Source: Vicinamibacterales bacterium
GTDB taxonomy: Bacteria; Acidobacteriota; Vicinamibacteria; Vicinamibacterales; SCN-69-37
NCBI GenBank assembly: GCA_030827135.1
Contig: JAURFE010000003.1
Location: 318,244-382,243, forward strand
DNA: 64,000 nt
Direction: 5' to 3'
Both the position numbers and the translations under genes were made by a program. Below the pieces are notes generated by a model, which worked only from the letters and a program-made list of their open reading frames with translations, was not told the DNA's origin and made no database searches. This document shows, one piece after another, positions 9,730-18,073 of this stretch. Every line of letters starts with the position of its first letter. Positions within the stretch are counted from its first letter, which is position 1.

Positions 9730-9735
9730 AGTGTA
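9730..9735 (-). promoter_or_regulatory. -10-like box TACACT for a leaderless DCC gene
   Basis: TACACT on the minus strand, 7 bases from the ATG at 9722; part of the recurrent leaderless pattern in this window. Confidence 0.5.
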
Positions 9736-9750
9736 GCCTGCACGGACACA

Positions 9751-9846
9751 CGTAGGGCGCCCTGGGTCGCAGTGCGCCGGGGTGCGAGCATGTAGGGCGC
9801 ACTGGGTTGCAGTGCGCCGGGCTGGCGCGCTCAAGACCAGCGCGCC
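9751..9846. repeat. Palindromic repeat cluster (GTAGGGCGC family)
   Basis: Two roughly 30-base copies start at 9751 and 9791 (cGTAGGGCGCnCTGGG..). Each folds on itself; the second has a 9-bp stem GGCGCACTG/CAGTGCGCC (9796-9818). A further stem GGCGCGCT/AGCGCGCC lies at 9824-9846. The last form recurs at 19822-19844 and a degenerate copy is at 58277-58305. The cluster fills the gap between the DCC and DUF3500 genes. Confidence 0.75.
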
Positions 9847-9856
9847 CTACGTGCGG

Positions 9857-11023
9857 TTACCGGTGCCCGTGTGCGACGTCGTGTTTGTGCTTCTCGTAGT
9901 GCTGGCGCAGCAGGTCTTTGCCGTAGTCATTGCCATTGGGGGTGCGCACCACTGAGTGAATGTGTGCGCGGGTGGGCACCCCACGGGTCCCCTGGAGCGC
10001 GACGGGCGACTGGTGATCGAACTCGATGAGGATCACCGGACTGTGAATCCGGTAGTAGAAGACATCGTTGTTGCCCATGCCGCCGGCCCAGGCGAAGTGC
10101 GTGCGATCGAGTTGCGACCGGACTTCCTCCATCCGCACCTTCGCGTGACCGTCGGCCATGTTGCCGAGGTATTCGCCGATCAGCTCGATCAGCATCGTCC
10201 GTTGTCCGACCGTCAGCCTCGCACCGGGGAGTCCAACGTACGGCATCTCCACGTTGTCCCTGAACGCGTGTGCGAGCGGCACGTTCGCGGTCTTGGTCGC
10301 CTGGATGATTGCGGCGGCGCGCTGTTCGTCTGACAGGGCGCGCATGAAGGCGAGGCCCTTGTTCTGCTCGTCCTGCATGACCGACGTGCCGGCGTAGCGA
10401 CCTTCCGTCGCCGTGACTGGTTCCGACCCCATGAACGTCGGCGTCATCACCACCTGATCGCCAAGCACGAAGTAGTTGACGATGAGGTGGTGGCCGTCGA
10501 GTTGCCAACCCCACGGCTCGGTGTCCGACGGCGCGCCCATCACCGTCAGGTGATAGAGCCATTCACCGTACTCGTCGTGACGGTTCAGCAGGTCGGCAAG
10601 GTGGCCGTTGAGCTTCATCACGGCGCGCGACCGCTCGAAGCCTTTCGCGCTGAGGCTTGCGCGCATCAGGTCGAACCCGCGTTCGCGCTGCGCGTCCGAC
10701 ATTTCCGCGAAGGTCACGCCCTGGCGGGCGTACCGATGCACGTTGTTCCACTTCAGCCACTCGTCATCGTCGACCGCATACGTCGTTTTCGTCCGTTGAT
10801 CTTCGGTGAGCGTCTGCAGGAAGCGCTGCGCCGACTCGCGGACCGGCCGGGTCGACACCCCGGTGGCCTTGATGGGAAACAGGCCGGGCTCAATCGTGCC
10901 GTCGGCGGTCATGCCCTTGAACGGCTGTGGCTGGGCAGCTCCTCCTGCACGCTGGGCGGTGACTGTGACATGCACACCGGCCACACACACGGTCAAGACG
11001 ACGGCCAAGAGAACCTTCGACAC
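9857..11023 (-). CDS. DUF3500 domain secreted protein
   Basis: A 388-residue exported protein with a signal peptide (about 1-23, ending VTAQ). The rest is a DUF3500 domain (about 55-380). Recognisable pieces are WGWQLDGHHLIVNYFVLGDQVVMTP near 175 and the C-terminal HIHSVVRTPNGNDYGKDLLRQHY. The DGHH, IEFDHQ and THIH-like histidines suggest metal binding, but the family has no established activity. The start is GTG at 11023, behind AAGGAGA at 11036-11030, 6-7 bases away. That Shine-Dalgarno sequence is the 3' arm of a hairpin, so translation may be gated. Confidence 0.85.
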   Translation of the reverse strand: MSKVLLAVVLTVCVAGVHVTVTAQRAGGAAQPQPFKGMTADGTIEPGLFPIKATGVSTRPVRESAQRFLQTLTEDQRTKTTYAVDDDEWLKWNNVHRYARQGVTFAEMSDAQRERGFDLMRASLSAKGFERSRAVMKLNGHLADLLNRHDEYGEWLYHLTVMGAPSDTEPWGWQLDGHHLIVNYFVLGDQVVMTPTFMGSEPVTATEGRYAGTSVMQDEQNKGLAFMRALSDEQRAAAIIQATKTANVPLAHAFRDNVEMPYVGLPGARLTVGQRTMLIELIGEYLGNMADGHAKVRMEEVRSQLDRTHFAWAGGMGNNDVFYYRIHSPVILIEFDHQSPVALQGTRGVPTRAHIHSVVRTPNGNDYGKDLLRQHYEKHKHDVAHGHR

Positions 11024-11029
11024 GGGCGA

Positions 11030-11050
11030 TCTCCTTTTGGAACAAGGAGA
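11030..11050 (-). promoter_or_regulatory. Hairpin sequestering the Shine-Dalgarno of the DUF3500 gene
   Basis: On the minus strand TCTCCTT (11050-11044) can pair perfectly with AAGGAGA (11036-11030) across the 7-base loop GTTCCAA. The second arm is the whole ribosome-binding site of the GTG start at 11023. Confidence 0.55.
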
Positions 11051-11076
11051 GCGTAACCCATCCAGGACACGCCAAT

Positions 11077-11106
11077 GGAGCCCGAGGGCTTCAGCCCCCG
11101 GGCTCC
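11077..11106. repeat. GGAGC..GGGCTTCAGCCC..GCTCC palindrome
   Basis: A 30-base imperfect palindrome with 14-base arms, one mismatch and a TC loop. It lies between the DUF3500 start and the permease stop. A homologous copy sits at 15559-15588. Both are probably members of one dispersed REP-like family, and this copy may also act as a terminator for the minus-strand permease gene. Confidence 0.7.
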
Positions 11107-11116
11107 GACACCCTCC

Positions 11117-13513
11117 TCAATCAGCCCGGAGGGCGGTGATGGGATCGACGCGCATGGCGCGGGTGGCGGGAATCCAGACGGCGAGAACCGCGATGACCAC
11201 CACCGTCACCGTCACTCCGACGTACGTGAGCGGGTCGTTCGGCGAGATCCCATACATGGCCGACGACGAGGCGATGGCGAGGCCCCACGCGAGACCGAGG
11301 CCGATCACGACGCCGATGGCCGAGACCTTGAGGCCCTCGCGGAGCACCATCGAGCGGATGGTGCCGGGCTCGGCGCCGAGCGCGAGCCGCACGCCGAACT
11401 CCTGGTGACGCTGACCTACGGTGAAGGCGATGACGCCGTAGAGTCCGGCGGCGGCGAGCAGCAGCGCAAGCCCGGCGAACGACACAAAGACCGCGTTGAT
11501 GATGCGCATGCTCGACATGTCTTCATTCACAATCTGCGCGAGCGACTTGGGCTCGGCGATCGCCAGTGTTGCATCGAGATCGCGGACGACGCGACGGACA
11601 TCGGCGATGCGTGTCTCCGGCACTCCAGCGGACAGGACGCCTCGGATCGTCGAGGACGGCGACTGCTCGAAGGGCACGTAGATCTGAGGGTTCACACCAG
11701 TGAGGTCGTCGTTTCTCGTGTCTTCCACCACGCCGACGATCGTGACGGCCCGAGGCGCTGCGCTGCCGCCGGTCAATTGAATGGTGCGTCCAACTGCCGA
11801 CGCGGGCGCCGTGAAGTATCGCGTGGCCGCCGTACGGTTCATGACGGCCACCGCCTGGCGATCGGCCGTATCGGTTGCCTCGATGGACCGGCCGGCCACC
11901 ATGGGAATTCCCGTCGTCTCGAAGAACCTGGACGACACGGCGTACCACGCCGCCCAGGGCTCTTCGCCCTCGCGAATGCCGTCGTTGTTGGTGCCGGTGA
12001 ATCGGCGCTGAACTTCGGCGTTGAATACCGGGAGATGACTCGCCAGCGCGGCGGCGTCCACTCCAGGAATGGTCTCGAGACTCTCAGTCATCCGCCGGGC
12101 GAACCTGGCACGCTCCGCATCACCGGGAAACCGGTTTTCCGGGAGTTCCACCGAAAACGTCAGGACGCGATTCACGTCCATGCCGAGCGGCGTGTTGCGG
12201 ATGTTCCACATCGACTGCACAGCAAGCGCGGACACCACGAGCAGCGACAACGCCATCGCCACCTGCGACACGATGAGCACACTGCCCTTCCGGCGACCGG
12301 CCCGGCTCCCCTTCACGCGACCTCCGCGCAGGGAGTCGGACGCGACGCCACGGCTCTGCCCGAGTGCGGGCCACACACTGAACAGCAGGGGCGTGATGAT
12401 CGAGAGACCAAGGTTGAACACAAGAACGTACTGATCAATCGCCAACGTCTTGAAAAACGGCTCGAAGGCGATGGCGTTGATGAACTTCAGGCCTCCCAGC
12501 GCAACGAGCAGTCCAACCGCGCCGCCCACGAGACCCAACACGAGGCTCTCGCCAACGAGGGGACGAATCAGTTGCATCCGGGTGGCGCCAAGGGACTTCC
12601 GCACCGCGAGATCCTGGTTGCGTCCCACAAGCCGCGCACGCGCGAGGTTTGCCAGGCTCGCGCAGGCAATCAGCAAGACGAAGACCACGACCACGCTCAT
12701 CAGGCCAAGAATGACCCACGTGTCTCCGCCGGTGATGGCCTCGCGGGTCGGAAGCACCGTGAGCGTCCAGTCCGCATTGGTGGCGGGATACGTCTGGGCG
12801 AGTCGTGCGGACAAGGCCTTCATCTCCACGTCTGCAGCCGCCACCGTCACACCAGGCGCGAGTGTGCCCATCAGGCTGAGTGTGCGCTCATCACGCGCGC
12901 GCGACAGGTCGATCGGCAGCGGCACCCACAGGTCAATGTCGACCAGATTGCCAAACTCGATCTTGGGATCCATCACGCCGACCAGAGTGAGGGTCTCGCC
13001 ATCAAGCGAGAACGTGCGTCCAAGCACCGTCGGGTCCTCGTTGAACACCTCGCGCCAGAATCGGTGACTCATCACGCCGACCGGCGCGCGCCCAACGCTG
13101 TCCTCACCCTCGAGAAACAGGCGCCCCCGAACCGGTGACAAGCCCCACACGGTCGGCAGATTCGCCGTGACTCGGGCCAGCGTGACACGGCGTGGGTCCC
13201 CATGCCCGATCAACGTGCCTGCGCCCATCTCGCGAGCGGCCAGTGACGTGAAGGATCGACTGTGCGCGCGGAAGTCCCGAAAGTCCGGCATCGACGTACG
13301 GCCGATCGTTACCCCCAGTGGCCCGTTCGTCTGTCGAATCCACCCAAGACTGTCGGGATCGCCTATCGGCAGGGGTCGCACGACCAGCGGGTTCGCGATG
13401 CTGAAAAGCAACGTATTCGCGCCGATGGCCAGAGCCATCGTGACAATGGCAACCACACTGTAGCCGGGTGAACGGAATGCCGTGCGGATACCGAGCTTCA
13501 GGTCACGAAACAT
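11117..13513 (-). CDS. ADOP family ABC-type permease (MacB/FtsX)
   Basis: A 798-residue permease of the MacB/FtsX superfamily, in the long form common in Acidobacteria. The N-terminal FRDLKLGIRTAFRSPGYS plus a membrane helix is typical. A periplasmic MacB-type domain (about 50-240) and the first FtsX core (about 285-400, with VRKSLGATRMQLIR) follow. A second periplasmic domain and second FtsX core come next (about 670-790; FGVRLALGAEPGTIRSMVLREG). No ATPase gene is adjacent. Substrate is unknown; related systems export antibiotics, peptides or lipoproteins. The frame opens at 13645, but ATG 13513 has GAGGAG 8 bases upstream and starts the family sequence. Confidence 0.9.
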   Translation of the reverse strand: MFRDLKLGIRTAFRSPGYSVVAIVTMALAIGANTLLFSIANPLVVRPLPIGDPDSLGWIRQTNGPLGVTIGRTSMPDFRDFRAHSRSFTSLAAREMGAGTLIGHGDPRRVTLARVTANLPTVWGLSPVRGRLFLEGEDSVGRAPVGVMSHRFWREVFNEDPTVLGRTFSLDGETLTLVGVMDPKIEFGNLVDIDLWVPLPIDLSRARDERTLSLMGTLAPGVTVAAADVEMKALSARLAQTYPATNADWTLTVLPTREAITGGDTWVILGLMSVVVVFVLLIACASLANLARARLVGRNQDLAVRKSLGATRMQLIRPLVGESLVLGLVGGAVGLLVALGGLKFINAIAFEPFFKTLAIDQYVLVFNLGLSIITPLLFSVWPALGQSRGVASDSLRGGRVKGSRAGRRKGSVLIVSQVAMALSLLVVSALAVQSMWNIRNTPLGMDVNRVLTFSVELPENRFPGDAERARFARRMTESLETIPGVDAAALASHLPVFNAEVQRRFTGTNNDGIREGEEPWAAWYAVSSRFFETTGIPMVAGRSIEATDTADRQAVAVMNRTAATRYFTAPASAVGRTIQLTGGSAAPRAVTIVGVVEDTRNDDLTGVNPQIYVPFEQSPSSTIRGVLSAGVPETRIADVRRVVRDLDATLAIAEPKSLAQIVNEDMSSMRIINAVFVSFAGLALLLAAAGLYGVIAFTVGQRHQEFGVRLALGAEPGTIRSMVLREGLKVSAIGVVIGLGLAWGLAIASSSAMYGISPNDPLTYVGVTVTVVVIAVLAVWIPATRAMRVDPITALRAD

Positions 13514-13566
13514 GGGGCAGGCTCCTCTGTCCGGTAATAGACGGCTCCCGGCGGACCGAGTTCCGG

Positions 13567-13572
13567 TATGGT
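13567..13572 (+). promoter_or_regulatory. -10-like box TATGGT, 7 bases from ATG 13580
   Basis: TATGGT sits 7 bases upstream of ATG 13580 and overlaps the alternative ATG at 13568, so it favours 13580 as the start of a leaderless mRNA. Confidence 0.45.
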
Positions 13573-13579
13573 GTGGAGC

Positions 13580-14176
13580 ATGGAGGCCCTGAAGTCGTAT
13601 CGGCGCAACGCGGTGCACGTACGAAAGGCGCTCGATCAATTGCATCAGGACGCAGGCACCGTCGGGGTGGAGCGCGGGTATTCGCAGGACACCGCGCTCA
13701 TGGAGCGCTACAAGCGACTGTCGATTCCCGTGCGGCGCGCACTCAATCCGGCTGATCGGGCGTCATTTGAACAGGCGCTCGCCGCGATCACGGCATCACC
13801 ATTGACCGATTCCGGGCAGCTCTCAGTCGTCGCCAGATCCTGGCAAACGTTCCAACAGGAATCTGAATCCACGGTCGGGCTGGGTGGCGGCAAGGTTCAG
13901 CGGAAGCAGATCCTTCAAGACTGGCTGGCGGCCGCTGCGTTTTACGACACCCTCGATCGCGACAAGGCCTATGACCGCCTCATCGACCAATGGGGCACCG
14001 CCGCGGAGGGCATGGGCGCGCAACTCACCGAACAGGCCGCCCAGGCCATTGTCGAACTCGACACCCTGGTCGCGACAGTCCTGGGGGAGCCCAAGATTCT
14101 TCCACCGCCGCCCAAGACGCCGCCGCCACCACCCGATCCGGATGAGAAGTGGTGGAAGCGGTGGCTGCGGCTGTGA
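13580..14176 (+). CDS. Hypothetical protein with proline-rich tail
   Basis: A soluble 198-residue protein not recognised as a known family. It is rich in Ala and Gln and looks mostly helical up to residue 170 (ALKSYRRNAVHVRKALDQLHQ, ERYKRLSIPVRRALNPADR, QILQDWLAAAAFYDTL). The end is unusual: an all-proline linker (PPPPKTPPPPPDPDE), then the basic aromatic WWKRWLRL at the very C-terminus, which could touch a membrane. An in-frame ATG at 13568 would add 4 residues. The gene ends next to the convergent proline dehydrogenase stop. No signal peptide is seen. Confidence 0.7.
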   Translation: MEALKSYRRNAVHVRKALDQLHQDAGTVGVERGYSQDTALMERYKRLSIPVRRALNPADRASFEQALAAITASPLTDSGQLSVVARSWQTFQQESESTVGLGGGKVQRKQILQDWLAAAAFYDTLDRDKAYDRLIDQWGTAAEGMGAQLTEQAAQAIVELDTLVATVLGEPKILPPPPKTPPPPPDPDEKWWKRWLRL

Positions 14177-15109
14177 CTATCTCGAAAACATGTTCTTGAC
14201 GACAAACCAGACGTTGGCTGGGCGTTCGGCAAGACGACGCATGTACCAGGGGAACCAGAATTCTCCGTAGCTGATCAGGCAGCGCGTGCGCTGGCCCATT
14301 TTGATCAGATCCTGCTGGCGGCCGCTCTGGATGCCGAAGAGCATCGCAAATTCGTAGCGGCTGGAGGCGACCTTGCGCTCGGAGATGAGCTTCAGGATGC
14401 GCTCCTGCAACGTGATGTCGTGGGTGCCGAAATGTGTGAGCGCGCCTGGCTTTGTGTTGTCGTCGCGCAGCAGCCGTTCGCAAATCTTGTAGTAGTTCTC
14501 GTCAACGTCGGCTTTGGCTGGGAACGCGACGTCCGCAGGCTCAAGGTACGCGCCCTTGACGACGCGAATCGCCGACCCCAGGGCCACGAGCTCTTCGATG
14601 TCCTTCTCGGTGCGGTAGAGGTAGGCCTGAATCGCGATACCGATGTTCGGCGTCCGCTGACGAAGACGCTTGAACAGGGCGATCGTGCCCTCCACGTACG
14701 GCGAGCCTTCCATGTCAATCCAGAAGAACGTGCCGGTCTGGTCACACTTGTCGATGATGGTCAGACAGTGCGTGACGCACGCGTCGAAGTTCTGGTCGTA
14801 CCCAAGCTGGGTCGGCTTGATCGAGATCTGCGCATCGATGCCGGCCTGCTGAATGAGGTCGATGACCCTGAGATAGTGGTCGCGCACCTCATCGGCTTCC
14901 TCAAGGCGCGTGATGTTCTCGCCCAGACGGGTGAAGATCGTGTTCAGGCCGGACGGCTTCAGCGCCTGCGCGGCCGTGATGGCATCTTCGATCCGCTCCC
15001 CGGGCATGAACTTTCTGACCGACCGCTTCACAAACCCGGTGCGCATCGCGTTTTCGCGCATCCAGGCATTGGTTGATGCCCACAGAATGGCTTTCCTCAT
15101 CACAGACAT
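14177..15109 (-). CDS. Proline dehydrogenase (monofunctional PRODH)
   Basis: FAD-dependent oxidation of proline to pyrroline-5-carboxylate. The 310-residue TIM-barrel domain shows the conserved strands ISIKPTQLG, FFWIDMEGSPY and GIAIQAYLYRTEKDIEEL. It also has IRVVKGAYLEP (flavin and substrate site) and FAMLFGIQSGRQQDLIKMGQRTRCLISYGEFWFPWYMRRLAERP, where the YMRRLAERP end matches the substrate-binding arginine pair. It is a stand-alone PRODH; the P5C dehydrogenase must be elsewhere. The ATG at 15109 has AGGAAGAAAG 8-10 bases upstream; an internal ATG 3 codons in is possible. Its last bases abut the convergent gene. Confidence 0.92.
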   Translation of the reverse strand: MSVMRKAILWASTNAWMRENAMRTGFVKRSVRKFMPGERIEDAITAAQALKPSGLNTIFTRLGENITRLEEADEVRDHYLRVIDLIQQAGIDAQISIKPTQLGYDQNFDACVTHCLTIIDKCDQTGTFFWIDMEGSPYVEGTIALFKRLRQRTPNIGIAIQAYLYRTEKDIEELVALGSAIRVVKGAYLEPADVAFPAKADVDENYYKICERLLRDDNTKPGALTHFGTHDITLQERILKLISERKVASSRYEFAMLFGIQSGRQQDLIKMGQRTRCLISYGEFWFPWYMRRLAERPANVWFVVKNMFSR

Positions 15110-15130
15110 GGCTGAGCTTTCTTCCTGATC

Positions 15131-15541
15131 CTAGAATCCGCCGCCGGCGGGTGGCGGTGCGTTCGGCACCTTGAGGGCGCCACGGTGACAGGTGTAACAG
15201 GTCACGCGACGTGAACCATCCGTGGGCACCGTGCCGATGTCCTTCATCAGGTCACTGTTGATCGCCATCGACATCCGGAACATCTTGCGCGCCATCAATT
15301 TCTCGGGCTTGTCGTCCTTCGCGCGGTCGGCAGGAGACCCAACGTGACAGTGGCTGCACTGCACACCAAGCGAGGCCGCGACGTTGCGCATCAACGCCTG
15401 CACATCAGCGCGCGCCATATCCTTCGGCAGCACCTGCAGGTTCTGCAACGGCGCCTGGGCGCCACCCTGCGCATCAACACGCGCGACGGTGGCGATCGCC
15501 GCCACCACACACACCACACCGACAGCCAACAGTGAACGCAT
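15131..15541 (-). CDS. Diheme c-type cytochrome of the reaction-centre-subunit-like family
   Basis: A 136-residue exported cytochrome with a signal peptide (about 1-24, ending RVDAQ) and two heme-binding motifs: CSHCH (62-66) and CYTCH (114-118). The layout, QNLQVLPKDM..VQALMRNVAASLGVQCSHCHVG and MARKMFRMSMAINSD then VTCYTCHRG, matches half of the photosynthetic reaction-centre cytochrome c family. That family occurs in many non-phototrophic Acidobacteria. Met in KMFRM could be an axial ligand. The role is likely periplasmic electron transfer; the partner is unknown. ATG 15541 is preceded by AGGAGG at 5 bases; the longer frame to 15895 overlaps parC and is not real. Confidence 0.88.
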   Translation of the reverse strand: MRSLLAVGVVCVVAAIATVARVDAQGGAQAPLQNLQVLPKDMARADVQALMRNVAASLGVQCSHCHVGSPADRAKDDKPEKLMARKMFRMSMAINSDLMKDIGTVPTDGSRRVTCYTCHRGALKVPNAPPPAGGGF

Positions 15542-15558
15542 CAGTCCTCCTGCATCAC

Positions 15559-15588
15559 GGAGCCGCGGGACTTCAGCCCACGCGCTCC
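15559..15588. repeat. GGAGC..ACTTCAGCCC..GCTCC palindrome, second copy
   Basis: A 30-base palindrome homologous to 11077-11106, placed between the cytochrome start and the parC stop. On the minus strand it is a possible terminator for parC or leader structure for the cytochrome. Confidence 0.65.
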
Positions 15589-15618
15589 TCCCCCGTGCGG
15601 ATTCTAGCCCAGATTCCG

Positions 15619-18015
15619 TCACTCGCCGAGTGACAGGAGTTCGATCTCCTGCGGCATGACACGGACAAACTGGCCGCGCTGCAGCAACTCGCGGCCCTTG
15701 CCGCCGCGGCCGGTGACCTCGTACTTGGTGGTGCTGATGGTCTGTTCCGCCCCACGGGTCGTCTCCACCGTCATCAGGTCGCGATCCCCACGGGACGCCA
15801 TGAACCCGAGCACCCGGTCGTCGTCCTTGTTCAGCTTGATCAGGATGACGCCACGGCCAGGCCCTGACAGCATGTTGACCTCGTCGGCCTTGCACAACAT
15901 GGCGCGGGCCTGCCGAGTCGCCGCGATGATGGTTTCGCTGCCGGTGATCTTGACCACGCCGACGATCTCGGCACCGTCCGCGGCCTTCGCGTACCGGCGT
16001 CCGGACCGCGTGCTGGCCTCAACAAACGGCTCAAACGAAAACCGCAGGCTGTATCCATCGCTCGACACAGCCAGCGCATGGTTGGGCGGCGCCGTCTCCG
16101 GGTTTTTCGACGCAATGACGCCTGACACACGCGCGTCGAGACTCACGGCGCCCACGATGCGCTCGCCATCCTTGAACTTGAAGAATCGCTGAATCGGCTC
16201 ACCATACCCTGTGGAGGCCGGAATATCGATGATCCGTGACGTATACGCCACGCCGAAGTTGGTGAAGAACACCACGGTGGCGCGCGTGGACCCCGGCAAC
16301 ACGGCCAGCACCGCATCACCTTCGCGGACCCGGGTCGTCGCGACTTCCTTCACTTCCTTCTGCCGCTTCACCCATCCGTCGCGGGTCACGATGACGACGT
16401 TGTCTTCGTCGATGATGAAGTCATCGGCGGTGTACTCGGGTTCCTCGAGACCGCCGGCGATCTCGCTGCGACGCGGGTCGAGCTTCGGATCGCCATACAC
16501 CTTCCGAATCTGTTCAATGTCAGCCCGCACGATCTGCCAGAGGTCTTCGTCGCGTTTCAGGAGGCCACCGATCTCCTTCGCGCGCTTTCGCTTCTGCGCG
16601 AGTTCCTCCTGAATGACGAGGATCTCCAGCCGGGCGAGCCGATAGATCTTGAGTTCGAGGATTGCGTCGGTCTGTTCCTCGTCGAGTCCGAACTTCGCAA
16701 TGATCTTCTTCGCGGCGTCCGACTTGCCGTCCGACTTGCGTACGATCTGCAGGATCTCGTCAAGCGCGTCGAAGACCCTGGCGAACCCTTCGAGGATATG
16801 GATGCGCTTCTCGAGCGCCGCGAGTTCGTGATTCAGGCGGGCACGGACCACCTCGAGGCGGAAGTGCAGGAAGTGCCAGAGGATATCGTGCAGGCTGAGG
16901 CGGTCCGGCTTGCCGACCGCGGGGTTTTCAGTCGGGATCAGGCAGGTCAGATTGACCGGGAAGTTGGACTGGAGCGGCGTGTGCTTGAACAGGTACGCCA
17001 TCACCATGCGTTCGTCCGCGTCGCGCTTCAGCTCCAGCGCAATCCGCACATCGTCTGTCGACAGGTCGCGCACGTCGACCAGGTGCGGCAACTTGCGGGA
17101 CAGCGCCACGTCAGCGATCCGTTCGATCAGGGTCGACTTGTCGACCATGTACGGCACACTTGTGATGTAAATCGTCTTCCCGCTGCGCGTCTCCGGGCCT
17201 TTCTGCCAGGTCGCACGCAGCCGGATCGTGCCCGAACCGGTTTCGTAGATGTCCTTGATCTCCGCAGGCGTGTTGAGAATCTGGCCACCGGTCGGAAAAT
17301 CCGGGCCCTTGATGTAGCGGCACAGCTGCGCCGTCGACAGATCGAGGTCGGCGTCGATCATCTTGACCAGCGCGGTGCACACCTCGCCGAGATGATGCGG
17401 TGGAATATTGGTCGCCATGCCGACGGCGATACCCGTGGCACCGTTGACCAGCAGATTGGGAATACGGGCCGGCAGCACGACAGGTTCTTCGCGCGTGCCG
17501 TCGTAATTCGGGCGGAAGTGCACCGTATCCTGGTCGATTTCCTGCAACACTTCGTCGGCGATACGCGCCAGCCGGCACTCGGTGTACCGCATGGCCGCGG
17601 CGTTGTCGCCATCCAGCGAGCCGAAGTTGCCCGAGCCATCGATTAGTGGATACCGAAGCGAAAACGGCTGCGCCATACGCACGAGCGTTTCGTACAGCGC
17701 TGAGTCGCCGTGGGGATGGTAGTTGCCCATCACGTCGCCGACGACTTTTGCGCACTTGCGGTGTTTGGCGTCGGCGGTCAGATTCTGCTGCCACATCGTG
17801 TACAGGATGCGACGCTGCACGGGCTTCAGCCCGTCGCGCACGTCGGGCAACGCGCGCGAGGTGATGACCGACAGGGCGTAGTTGAGATACCGCGACTGCG
17901 CCGCATCGTGCAGCGGGACGTCTTCGTCGCCGGCCGCAAGCGGCCTGGTGATGACGGCGTCATCGGACACGGGCGCATCAAACAGGGAAGGATTCTTGGG
18001 CGGACGCTTGGCCAC
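15619..18015 (-). CDS. parC: DNA topoisomerase IV subunit A (ParC-type GyrA paralogue)
   Basis: Breakage-reunion subunit of a type IIA topoisomerase, partner of parE at 1027-2946. The winged-helix core shows [18 protein letters not shown], the quinolone-region motif [17 protein letters not shown], and the catalytic Tyr in AMRYTECRL (about residue 145). A coiled coil (about 390-520) and a C-terminal beta-pinwheel (about 540-790) follow. No classical GyrA box is present in the first blade ([10 protein letters not shown]), though TGRGGKG occurs in the last blade; this fits ParC better. The start is GTG 18015 with TAAGAT exactly 6 bases upstream, so the mRNA is probably leaderless. Confidence 0.9.
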   Translation of the reverse strand: MAKRPPKNPSLFDAPVSDDAVITRPLAAGDEDVPLHDAAQSRYLNYALSVITSRALPDVRDGLKPVQRRILYTMWQQNLTADAKHRKCAKVVGDVMGNYHPHGDSALYETLVRMAQPFSLRYPLIDGSGNFGSLDGDNAAAMRYTECRLARIADEVLQEIDQDTVHFRPNYDGTREEPVVLPARIPNLLVNGATGIAVGMATNIPPHHLGEVCTALVKMIDADLDLSTAQLCRYIKGPDFPTGGQILNTPAEIKDIYETGSGTIRLRATWQKGPETRSGKTIYITSVPYMVDKSTLIERIADVALSRKLPHLVDVRDLSTDDVRIALELKRDADERMVMAYLFKHTPLQSNFPVNLTCLIPTENPAVGKPDRLSLHDILWHFLHFRLEVVRARLNHELAALEKRIHILEGFARVFDALDEILQIVRKSDGKSDAAKKIIAKFGLDEEQTDAILELKIYRLARLEILVIQEELAQKRKRAKEIGGLLKRDEDLWQIVRADIEQIRKVYGDPKLDPRRSEIAGGLEEPEYTADDFIIDEDNVVIVTRDGWVKRQKEVKEVATTRVREGDAVLAVLPGSTRATVVFFTNFGVAYTSRIIDIPASTGYGEPIQRFFKFKDGERIVGAVSLDARVSGVIASKNPETAPPNHALAVSSDGYSLRFSFEPFVEASTRSGRRYAKAADGAEIVGVVKITGSETIIAATRQARAMLCKADEVNMLSGPGRGVILIKLNKDDDRVLGFMASRGDRDLMTVETTRGAEQTISTTKYEVTGRGGKGRELLQRGQFVRVMPQEIELLSLGE

Positions 18016-18021
18016 GAAGGA

Positions 18022-18027
18022 ATCTTA
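18022..18027 (-). promoter_or_regulatory. -10-like box TAAGAT for leaderless parC
   Basis: TAAGAT on the minus strand lies 6 bases before the GTG at 18015. No Shine-Dalgarno sequence fits in between. Confidence 0.5.
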
Positions 18028-18073
18028 ATACGTGGCGGGCCCTACGTACCGCACGCCCTGCGTACGGAACCCC

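Noticed and set aside
11075..13138. 687-codon plus-strand frame antisense to the ADOP permease
   Set aside because: His/Arg-rich translation without domain similarity; the opposite strand encodes a clear permease.
15619..15895. Upstream extension of the cytochrome gene to 15895
   Set aside because: It overlaps the end of parC, its translation is an Arg/Gly-rich shadow, and ATG 15541 has a signal peptide and AGGAGG.
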